Made by a program: the position numbers and the translations under genes
The notes under the pieces: model-generated
The model's input: only the letters and a program-made list of their open reading frames with translations
The model's database searches: none
Told to the model about the DNA's origin: nothing
Shown here: one piece after another, positions 16,046-22,940 of the stretch
Position numbering within the stretch: the stretch's first letter is position 1
Layout: each line of letters starts with the position of its first letter
Source: Telluria mixta
GTDB taxonomy: Bacteria > Pseudomonadota > Gammaproteobacteria > Burkholderiales > Burkholderiaceae_D
Assembly: GCF_029223865.1 (NCBI RefSeq)
Contig: NZ_CP119520.1
Span: 3,534,001 to 3,598,000, forward strand
Length of the DNA: 64,000 nucleotides
Reading direction: 5' to 3'

Positions 16046-16699
16046 ATGGATATCGTCAACACCGCCCGCCGCCGCACCACCACGAAGGCCTACGACCGCA
16101 CGCGCAGGATCCCGCAAGCCGTCGTGGACGCCCTGCGCGCACTGCTGCGCCTCGCGCCGTCGTCCGTCAATTCGCAGCCGTGGCATTTCGTCGTCGCTGC
16201 GACGGAAGAGGGCAAGGAGCGCATCGCGCAAGCCACCGAGGCGGGCTTCCCGTTCAACACGGCCAAGATCCGCGACGCTTCGCACGTGATCGTGCTGGCC
16301 TCGCGCGCCGCGGTCGACGACGCCCACCAGGACGCCGTGCTGGCGCAGGAAGAACGGGACGGCCGCTTCGTCAACGACGCCGCGAAGAAGGCGCAGCAGG
16401 GCGGCCGCGCCGCGTTCACGGACCTGCACCGCTACGACCGGAAGGACGTGCAGCACTGGTACGAGAAGCAGACCTATCTGGCGCTCGGCACGCTGCTGCT
16501 GGGCGCCGCCAGCCTGGAAGTCGATGCGACGCCGATGGAAGGTTTCAATGCCGAGGTGCTGGACAAGGCACTGGGCCTGCGTGCGCGCGGTTTCACGAGC
16601 AGCGTGATCGTGGCGCTCGGCTACCGCAGCGCGGACGATTTCAACGCGAAGCTGCCGAAGTCGCGCCTCGCGTCCGATGTGGTGTTCACCGACATCTGA
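16046..16699 (+). CDS. nfsB: Oxygen-insensitive NAD(P)H nitroreductase, NfsB type
   Basis: The protein has 217 residues, the usual length. It belongs to the FMN-dependent NfsB group: MDIVNTARRRTTTKAYDRTR is followed by the flavin-binding APSSVNSQPWHFVVA. VQHWYEKQTYLALGTLLLGA and the C-terminal FTSSVIVALGYRSADDFNAKLPKSR also fit. It should reduce nitro groups, quinones or similar electrophiles by two electrons in the cytoplasm. The start follows CTGAAGGAGAACACC, a strong ribosome site 11 bp after the previous stop. It is co-transcribed with the Yellow-like gene and faces a convergent MFS gene one base after its stop. Confidence 0.92.
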   Translation: MDIVNTARRRTTTKAYDRTRRIPQAVVDALRALLRLAPSSVNSQPWHFVVAATEEGKERIAQATEAGFPFNTAKIRDASHVIVLASRAAVDDAHQDAVLAQEERDGRFVNDAAKKAQQGGRAAFTDLHRYDRKDVQHWYEKQTYLALGTLLLGAASLEVDATPMEGFNAEVLDKALGLRARGFTSSVIVALGYRSADDFNAKLPKSRLASDVVFTDI

Positions 16700-16700
16700 C

Positions 16701-18206
16701 TTATTCCGCCGGCGGTGTCGGCGCGGCATGCCCCGTCAACGGCAGCTCCGGCAGGAACAGCAGCGCGATGAGCCCCGCCAGCACGATCAGCGCGCCCGCG
16801 CCGAAGATGTTGGCGATGGCGTGCCGGTACACGGCTACCGTCAGCGCCTGCGCGGCGGGGAGTGCGGCTGCCGCGCCGTGCGCGCCAGCGCGCGCGACGT
16901 CGGCGATCCCGTGCGCGTGCACCTGGTGCGCGAGGATGGCGCCGGAGCCCGTCACGCCGAGCAGGCCGCCGAGCGAGCGGAAGAACGTCAGCATCGCCGT
17001 GCCCACGCCGCGGCGCGGGACGGGCAGCGCGTTCTGCACGGCGATCGTCATGTTGGGCATCACGAGGCCCAGGCCTGCGCCCAGCATGAAAATCGCGGGC
17101 TCGATGACCCAGTAGCCGCGCGCCGTGTCCATGCCCCACGCGAGGACGGCGAACGCCAGCACCGCCACCGACAATCCCGCCACCTGCACGGCCTTGTACT
17201 TGCCCGAGCGCGACAGCACGCGGCCGTTCAACGTCGACGACGCGATCATCCCGACCATCATCGCCACCGTCATCATGCCCGAATGCGCGGGGCTGCTGCC
17301 CATCACGAGCTGGAAGAACAGCGGGAAGAACACGCTCGCGCCCATCAGGCCCATGAACGTCAGCGCCATCACGATGCTGGCGATGTTGAAGACGCGGCTA
17401 TGGAACAGGTCCGGCGGCAGCACGGGTTCCTGCGCGCGGCGCAGGTGCACCATCAGCCAGCCGCCCAGCACGACGGTCAGCGCGGTGCACACCTGCACCT
17501 GCACCGAGTCCCAGGCCCACTCGGTGCCGCCCAGCGCGAGGATCAGCAGCAGCGCCGTGATCGACACGGTGAGCAGTACGGAGCCGACGTAATCGATGCG
17601 GTGCGCGTGCGTGCGCACCGGCTTGCGCAGCGAGCGCGCGATGGCGTGGAACGCGACGGCGCCGACGGGCAGGTTGATGAAGAAGATCCAGTGCCACGAC
17701 AGCAGGTCCGTCATCATTCCGCCCAGCACGGGGCCGAGTACGCTCGTGACGGCGAACACGATGGCGATCGAGCCCTGGCGCCGCGCCCGTTCCTGCGGCG
17801 GCACGAGGTCGCCGATGATGATCTGCGCCAGCGGCATGAAGCCGCCGGCACCCATGCCCTGGATGGCGCGGAACGCGATCAGCTGCGTCATGCTCTGTGC
17901 GAAGCCGCACAGTACGGAGCCGAACAGGAACGTCGCGAGCGCCGTGAAGATCAGCGGGCGCCGGCCGTACTGGTCGGCCAGCTTGCCGTACAGCGGCATC
18001 GTGGCGGTCGATGCGAGCACGTACGCCGTCACGACCCACGACAGATGGTTCATCCCGCCCAGGTCGCCGACGATGCGGGGCAGGGCGGTGGCGACGATGC
18101 TCTGGTCGAGCGCCCCGAGGCCCAGCACGGCCATCAGGGCCAGGTAGACGGAACGGATTTCGCGGGCGTCCGCGGGTGCATCCTGCGTGGTGGATTCAGT
18201 CTTCAT
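16701..18206 (-). CDS. MFS multidrug efflux transporter, DHA2 (EmrB/QacA) family
   Basis: This 501-residue membrane protein has about 14 hydrophobic segments, as expected for DHA2. Signature parts are LDQSIVATALPRIVGDLGG in helix 1, GKLADQYGRRPLIF between helices 2 and 3 (motif A), and VTSVLGPVLGGMMTDLLSW in helix 5 (motif C of drug antiporters). It should export drugs or other toxic compounds using the proton gradient. Its start overlaps the end of the marR gene by 11 bp, so it is translationally coupled to that regulator. This is the usual autoregulated efflux pair. Confidence 0.92.
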   Translation of the reverse strand: MKTESTTQDAPADAREIRSVYLALMAVLGLGALDQSIVATALPRIVGDLGGMNHLSWVVTAYVLASTATMPLYGKLADQYGRRPLIFTALATFLFGSVLCGFAQSMTQLIAFRAIQGMGAGGFMPLAQIIIGDLVPPQERARRQGSIAIVFAVTSVLGPVLGGMMTDLLSWHWIFFINLPVGAVAFHAIARSLRKPVRTHAHRIDYVGSVLLTVSITALLLILALGGTEWAWDSVQVQVCTALTVVLGGWLMVHLRRAQEPVLPPDLFHSRVFNIASIVMALTFMGLMGASVFFPLFFQLVMGSSPAHSGMMTVAMMVGMIASSTLNGRVLSRSGKYKAVQVAGLSVAVLAFAVLAWGMDTARGYWVIEPAIFMLGAGLGLVMPNMTIAVQNALPVPRRGVGTAMLTFFRSLGGLLGVTGSGAILAHQVHAHGIADVARAGAHGAAAALPAAQALTVAVYRHAIANIFGAGALIVLAGLIALLFLPELPLTGHAAPTPPAE

Positions 18207-18642
18207 GGTCGGCGAGGAAGTTGAGGGCGTCGATGGCGCCGGCGAGCGCCTCCATCTGGTCGGGCGTCAGGCGCGCGATGCGTTGCGACAGCCAGTCGTG
18301 GCGGCGATCGCGCAACCGTCGCAGGGCGGTGTGGCCTGCGGGGCTGACGTGCAGGCCACTGCGGCGCCGGTCGTGTTCCTGCGCGGCGCGTTCGACGAGG
18401 CCGGCCGCTTCCAGCGCCTTGACCTGGCCGCTCATCGTCGGGCTGCGCACCTGCTGCATGCGCGCCAGCTCGGCCACGCCGATGCCGGGATGCTCGTGGA
18501 TCAGGTGCAGGAGCATCGCCTGCATCAGCGACATCCCCTGTTCCTGGCGCTCGGTGTCGCGCCGCATCTGGCGCACGATGCCCTTGAGGGCCGTGCGCAG
18601 GTCTTCGGACAGGCGTTCGACGTGTTTGTCGTAGTGGGTCAT
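18196..18642 (-). CDS. MarR-family transcriptional regulator of the efflux operon
   Basis: The protein has 148 residues and a MarR winged-helix core. The recognition helix region reads PGIGVAELARMQQVRSPTMS and the wing is EHDRRRSGLHVSPAGHTALR. Families like this repress an efflux gene and are released by phenolic or drug ligands. It is the first gene of a two-gene operon with the MFS transporter. A palindrome lies directly over its start region (18645-18674), consistent with autorepression. No ligand is identifiable. Confidence 0.93.
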   Translation of the reverse strand: MTHYDKHVERLSEDLRTALKGIVRQMRRDTERQEQGMSLMQAMLLHLIHEHPGIGVAELARMQQVRSPTMSGQVKALEAAGLVERAAQEHDRRRSGLHVSPAGHTALRRLRDRRHDWLSQRIARLTPDQMEALAGAIDALNFLADHED

Positions 18643-18644
18643 GG

Positions 18645-18674
18645 TTAATATAGGTAGGCTACCTAACTATATTA
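18645..18674. promoter_or_regulatory. MarR-type operator
   Basis: AGGTAG-G-CTACCT at 18652-18664 is a perfect palindrome. It is flanked by TAATAT on the left and ATATTA on the right. The element is immediately upstream of the marR start at 18642 and contains the AT-rich promoter region. Confidence 0.7.
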
Positions 18675-18776
18675 AGCCTATTGGGCGGCGCATGCAAATG
18701 GTGTCTTCGTGACATTGCACGCATTTTTTCGGCGACACGTTTGCTAATGTGGCGGTTGTACCTGTTCAATATCCCT

Positions 18777-19145
18777 ATGCAATTTCGAGCACAACTGGAC
18801 CGTTCCCTCGCCATGCTGTCCGCGCGCGGACTGGCGCATCGTCACGCCGCACCGCTGCTGTTCCGGCTGCTGTGGAAACTCGGCATCCGCGTCCGTCCGC
18901 CGCATTTCCTTGGCTTCTCCCACATCGCCCTCGTCTACGGTACGTGGTTCACCTGCGCCTGGGGCGTATTCATGTGGGTGCTCGTGTGGTCGCAGCAGGG
19001 GCTTGACTTCCTGGGCGTGGCGCTCAGGTCCGGCGCTGCGGGTGCGGCGTTCGGATTGATGATGGCGTGGTTTTATACGCGCGAACGCAGGGAATTCGGG
19101 CTGCCGGCTTGGGAATCGCTCGGCGGGGACGAACAGACAGGCTGA
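18777..19145 (+). CDS. DUF6404-family small membrane protein
   Basis: The protein has about 122 residues from MQFRAQLDRSLAMLSARGLA. The N-terminal amphipathic segment has the pattern of DUF6404 (HRHAAPLLFRLLWKLGIRVR, then PPHFLGF). Two membrane helices follow (ALVYGTWFTCAWGVFMWVLV and a Gly/Ala-rich one), with a charged tail. The function is unknown. ATGs at 18681 and 18747 would extend the protein with sequence unlike the family. It is 11 bp upstream of an NTF2-like gene and probably shares its transcript. Confidence 0.72.
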   Translation: MQFRAQLDRSLAMLSARGLAHRHAAPLLFRLLWKLGIRVRPPHFLGFSHIALVYGTWFTCAWGVFMWVLVWSQQGLDFLGVALRSGAAGAAFGLMMAWFYTRERREFGLPAWESLGGDEQTG

Positions 19146-19156
19146 ACGGAGGAGTC

Positions 19157-19609
19157 ATGTACCACGCCATCGTGCGACGCAGGATCACCAACGCATTTGC
19201 CGGCCTCAGCGCGGGGAGCATCGATGCCATCACGGACGAGCTTGCCCCGGATGCCGTGCATTACTTTGTCGGCACGCATGCGCTGTCCGGGACGCGCCGC
19301 ACGCCGGACGCCATCCGCGCGTGGTACGAGCGCCTGTTGCGCCTGCTGCAGGGCATCCGGTTCACCGTGCACGAGGTCCGGGTGTCGGGCTGGCCCTGGC
19401 GCACGCAGGTCGAGGCCATCTGGACCGAAACGAACTACGGCACGGATGGCGTGCAGACGTCCGCCGAGGGCGTCAACCTGATCGAGGTCCGGTGGGGCAA
19501 GGTGACGAGCGTGCGCATCTACCCGGATACGGCCATGCTGGAGCGGACGCTGCAGCGCATCGCGGCCAAGGGCACGGCGGAAGCGCTGGCCGCGCCTATT
19601 ACCTCCTGA
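19157..19609 (+). CDS. NTF2-like / SnoaL-type nuclear transport factor 2 family protein
   Basis: The protein has 150 residues and starts after the strong ribosome site CGGAGGAGTC. The fold is suggested by the opening helices (RITNAFAGLSAGSIDAITDE) and by VHYFVGTHALSGTRRTPDAI. A strand pair with W-x-x-T follows, then NLIEVRWGKVTSVRIYPDTA near the end. SnoaL-like proteins include cyclases, isomerases and simple binding proteins, so no reaction can be assigned. Confidence 0.82.
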   Translation: MYHAIVRRRITNAFAGLSAGSIDAITDELAPDAVHYFVGTHALSGTRRTPDAIRAWYERLLRLLQGIRFTVHEVRVSGWPWRTQVEAIWTETNYGTDGVQTSAEGVNLIEVRWGKVTSVRIYPDTAMLERTLQRIAAKGTAEALAAPITS

Positions 19610-19619
19610 CGCCGATTTG

Positions 19620-19647
19620 CCGGCGTTACAGCGCCGGCGTTACAGCG
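19620..19647. repeat. 14-bp tandem duplication at the end of the GT9 gene
   Basis: CCGGCGTTACAGCG is present twice in direct succession (19620-19633 and 19634-19647). The second copy supplies the stop codon of the minus-strand glycosyltransferase gene and the first holds another in-phase copy of the same bases outside it. It looks like a recent slippage event. Confidence 0.6.
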
Positions 19648-20860
19648 CTTGCCAGGCGAGCGCCGCCATGACTTCTGCCACGCCGATCTTGTCGACCCAG
19701 TCGTCGCGCCGCGCCACTGTGAGGACGGTGCTGTTGCGCGTGTCGATGGGCGCCCATTCCGGGTTCTTTTGACGCATCAGGGCGATGACGGGGACGTGCA
19801 CGGCATTCGCCAGGTGCATGACGGCCGTCTCGACGGAGACGATCAGCTTGCACAGGCTGAGGATGGCCGGCAGTTGGAAGAAATTCTCTTCGGCACTGAA
19901 CAAATGGGTGCGTGCGAGATCGTGGCCGGCGAACAGGGCACGCGCGCGCGCCAGGTCTTCCGGGACGACGTTGACGATGAAGCCGGCGTCGCGCCATGCG
20001 GCGTCCTGCTGCATCGTGCGGATCAGTTCGATGACCCGTTCCAGCGGCCACGAGCGTTCGACCGATTTCGAGTACGCATTCAGGAACACGACCTTGGGCG
20101 TGCTGCCCCCGGTACCGCCGAATCCCCAGGCGGCAAACTGGCCGCGCGCGTAGTCCATCCAGCGGTCGGGGATGGACAGCACGGGATAGCGGGCGGACGG
20201 CGGGATCGTGATGCCGAACAGCTGCGTGAACCAGTCGGCGTAGATGTCGCTGATGTGCTGGTCGGGATGCGATGCCGCGCTGTATGCGGGGATGAAGGCG
20301 TCCAGCTTGCGGTAGGCGAGGTGCTTCGGCAGGTCGTAGGACCGCACGCGTTTCTTCTGGCCCACGACGAAGCCGTGCGGGCTGATCTTGCGGGCCAGGC
20401 CCGCGTACTTGTGCCGGTCCAGCACGGCGAGCGACACGACGATCGGGTAATCCTGCCGCTGCGCTTCCTGTAACGAGGCCTTGTACAGCGCGGGGCTGTA
20501 GGTCTCGTCGTAGATCCTGTTGAAGCAGGGGCACTCGGCCAGCCAGTCGTACAGCGCGTATTTTTTCAGGTGCGGCCAGTCCGCGGCACGGCGCGTGCGG
20601 CGGCGCTCGTCGACCCACAGGTCGATCTTGATGTGCGGGAAGGCACGCGCGAAGGCGGTGAAGCAGCTTTGCAGGTAAGTGAAATCGCCCAGCGCCAGGT
20701 GGGCGATGAACAGGATCCTGTCGGCACGCGCCAGCAGCGCACGGTCGACCAGCGCGGCGCGGGAGGCCGTGTCCGCCAGCCAGTCCGTGTCGAATGCGCC
20801 CGGCTGTGCGCGGCCACCCCAGCTGTCCAGTTTCAGCGTCTGTTCACTCGAGATTTTCAT
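19640..20860 (-). CDS. Glycosyltransferase family 9 (heptosyltransferase-like)
   Basis: The protein has 406 residues. The N-terminal domain carries ADRILFIAHLALGDFTYLQS, the start of the first Rossmann half in ADP-heptose:LPS heptosyltransferases. The C-terminal half has FLNAYSKSVERSWPLERVIE and the sugar-nucleotide site LSLCKLIVSVETAVMHLANA, followed by PVIALM. The enzyme probably adds a sugar to a cell-surface glycan from the cytoplasmic side. It lacks other LPS genes nearby, so the acceptor is unknown. The ORF starts after an AT-rich stretch on the minus strand. It is convergent with the NTF2-like gene. Confidence 0.85.
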   Translation of the reverse strand: MKISSEQTLKLDSWGGRAQPGAFDTDWLADTASRAALVDRALLARADRILFIAHLALGDFTYLQSCFTAFARAFPHIKIDLWVDERRRTRRAADWPHLKKYALYDWLAECPCFNRIYDETYSPALYKASLQEAQRQDYPIVVSLAVLDRHKYAGLARKISPHGFVVGQKKRVRSYDLPKHLAYRKLDAFIPAYSAASHPDQHISDIYADWFTQLFGITIPPSARYPVLSIPDRWMDYARGQFAAWGFGGTGGSTPKVVFLNAYSKSVERSWPLERVIELIRTMQQDAAWRDAGFIVNVVPEDLARARALFAGHDLARTHLFSAEENFFQLPAILSLCKLIVSVETAVMHLANAVHVPVIALMRQKNPEWAPIDTRNSTVLTVARRDDWVDKIGVAEVMAALAWQAL

Positions 20861-21051
20861 ATCAAAATTGTAGAGGGCGAATGGCCGGGGTAGAACGGGC
20901 GGTCCTGTAAAGTTCGGTAAAGCTTTTGTTAAGAATTAGCATGCCTTGATGACAGCCGTGTTGCATGCCAGTGCGACACAAAGTAGCTGATTAGTAAATA
21001 TTGCATCCCGTCAGTCTGCCAGATTGCATGGGAAAACGATGCACTGTTGAG

Positions 21052-21096
21052 GTTACAAGTTGTAACGACGCGTCACCGGCCGGCATGGCCGGCCGG
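21052..21096. terminator. Hairpins downstream of the PRC-barrel gene
   Basis: CCGGCCGGC and GCCGGCCGG (21076-21096) form a perfect 9-bp stem with a 3-base loop 15 bp after the PRC-barrel stop. Beyond it GTTACAA-G-TTGTAAC (21052-21066) is a second perfect palindrome. There is no T tract, so termination is plausible but not certain. Confidence 0.45.
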
Positions 21097-21111
21097 CGAC
21101 ATCGTCCAGCG

Positions 21112-21777
21112 TCAGCCGAGATTGCTGCCGCGGATCTTGCTCAGGTCGGTGTCGCTGCCGGCGGTGCCGGGCCGTGGATCAAGACTCGTACCGGCACCAC
21201 CAGCGGCGCCGCCACCGGGCATGGCACTGCCCGCGCCCGTGCCCATATCGGACGAGCCCGCATGGCCGGCGCCCATCGAGCCCATGCCGGCACCCGCGCC
21301 CGTGCTGGCGCCAGCGCCGCCGCCGACCATCCCGCGCATCGCCACGTTCGGTCCCATGCTGGGCGCGCCGGAACGCATCGGGTCGGTGCCGTAGAAGCTG
21401 TGGATGTGCTGGGCCCATTGCGCGTCGGCCATGTCGGGCCAGGCATCCTTGTCGAAGCCGGGGGCGTTCTGCAGGCGCTCTTTCTCGATGTCGAGCACGA
21501 AGCGCTTGTTGACGGTGTCCAGGTGCAGGGCTTGCCAGGGCACGGCGAACAGCTTGTCGCCCATGCCCAGGAAGCCGCCGAAGGACAGCACGGCGTAGGC
21601 GACCTGGCCGGTCTGCATGTCGAGCATGATTTCCTTGATGTCGCCCAGGTCGTCGTCGGTAGCGTTGACGACGCTGTCGCCGATGAGGGTGTCGGCGCCC
21701 ATCAGCGCCGGGCCGGGGCCGGTATGCTGGCCGGTAGCCTTGTACATGCCGTATTTGTCGCGATCTGCGTAGCTCAT
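21112..21777 (-). CDS. PRC-barrel domain protein with Gly-rich tail
   Basis: The protein has 221 residues. Residues 25-100 form a PRC-barrel domain (MGADTLIGDSVVNATDDDLG, then DIKEIMLDMQTGQVAYAVLS and KLFAVPWQALHLD). In many proteobacteria this domain is found in stress-induced proteins that may bind other proteins or RNA. From residue 145 on the chain is low-complexity Gly/Ala/Met/Ser. The end is short and polar. The ATG at 21777 is preceded by AGGAGGACGAG; an upstream start at 21885 has no such site. The function is unknown. Confidence 0.82.
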   Translation of the reverse strand: MSYADRDKYGMYKATGQHTGPGPALMGADTLIGDSVVNATDDDLGDIKEIMLDMQTGQVAYAVLSFGGFLGMGDKLFAVPWQALHLDTVNKRFVLDIEKERLQNAPGFDKDAWPDMADAQWAQHIHSFYGTDPMRSGAPSMGPNVAMRGMVGGGAGASTGAGAGMGSMGAGHAGSSDMGTGAGSAMPGGGAAGGAGTSLDPRPGTAGSDTDLSKIRGSNLG

Positions 21778-21997
21778 CTCGTCCTCCTGATGTCGATGAT
21801 TGCAGGGCTGTCGGTGCGGTATCCATTCAGGGTAAATGGACCGCCTGGTACGCGTTTGCGTCCGCTCAATCGTGTTCGAACGCACTACGCGCCGACGGTC
21901 CGATCCTAGTCCCGATTTGCATTGCCGTGCGCCCGCTAGATGACAGGAAAGACATGTCGCCGGCCCGGCGCCGGCGGAGGAGAATGGCGGATGACGC

Positions 21998-22858
21998 TCA
22001 GTCCAGGTCGGATGCGTCGTGGCGCTCCAGCACCTGTTCTTCCGGCTTGCCGCGCACGCGGTTGACCTTGCGCCCGCGGATCACGGCCGGGCGCGCGCCG
22101 ACCTCGTCGGCCCAGCGGCGCACCTGCTGGTACTGGTGCACGGCGAGGAATTCGCCCGCATCGTACAGCTCGCCCAGCACGAGGCCGCCGTACCACGGCC
22201 AGATCGCCATGTCGGCGATCGTGTACTCGTCGCCCGCGACGAAGCGGCGCTCGGCCAGCAGGCGGTCCAGCACATCCAGCTGGCGCTTCGTTTCCATCGC
22301 ATAGCGGTTGATCGGGTATTCCAGCTTTTCCGGCGCGTATGCATAGAAATGCCCGAAGCCGCCGCCGACGAAGGGGGCGGAGCCCATCTGCCACATCAGC
22401 CAGTTGAAGGTCTCGGTGCGGGCCGGGATGTCCTTGGGCAGGAAGGCGCTGCCGAATTTTTCCGCCAGGTAGACGAGGATCGAACCGGACTCGAACACAC
22501 GCACGGGTTCCTGGCCGCTGCGGTCGACGAGGGCCGGGATCTTTGAATTCGGGTTGATCCCGACGAAGCCGCTGCCGAACTGGGCGCCTTCGTTGATGCG
22601 GATGAGCCAGGCGTCGTATTCCGCGCCCGTGTGGCCCGCGGCCAGCAGCTCCTCGAGCATGATCGTGACCTTTTGCCCGTTCGGCGTGCCCAGCGAATAC
22701 AGTTGCAGCGGATGCTTGCCCACCGGCAGTTCCAGTTCGTGGGTCTTGCCCGCGACGGGACGGTTGATGCTGGCGAAGGCACCGCCCGAGGGCGTCGCCG
22801 GGGACCAGACCCGCGGAGGGACATAGGGGGACGTGAACGGGTTCGTGGGGTCGGACAT
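21998..22858 (-). CDS. yghU: YghU-type glutathione-dependent disulfide-bond oxidoreductase
   Basis: The protein has 286 residues and matches the Nu-class glutathione transferase relatives YghU/YfcG. It opens with the YghU-like leader (PTNPFTSPYVPPRVWSPATP). The thioredoxin-like part contains LYSLGTPNGQKVTIMLEELL and FGSGFVGINPNSKIPALVDR. The helical GST domain follows with ADMAIWPWYGGLVLG. Such proteins reduce disulfides with two glutathiones bound and also show peroxidase activity. The gene has a strong ribosome site (AGAAGGAGAAG). It lies 83 bp downstream of the large Hsp70 gene on the same strand and could be part of the same stress transcript. Confidence 0.93.
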   Translation of the reverse strand: MSDPTNPFTSPYVPPRVWSPATPSGGAFASINRPVAGKTHELELPVGKHPLQLYSLGTPNGQKVTIMLEELLAAGHTGAEYDAWLIRINEGAQFGSGFVGINPNSKIPALVDRSGQEPVRVFESGSILVYLAEKFGSAFLPKDIPARTETFNWLMWQMGSAPFVGGGFGHFYAYAPEKLEYPINRYAMETKRQLDVLDRLLAERRFVAGDEYTIADMAIWPWYGGLVLGELYDAGEFLAVHQYQQVRRWADEVGARPAVIRGRKVNRVRGKPEEQVLERHDASDLD

Positions 22859-22940
22859 TGCACTTCTCCTTCTGACTCGGTGGGAAAAGCGATGATGCCC
22901 GAAAAGCCACGTTCGTGCAGAAGCTACCCGGGCGACGGTT

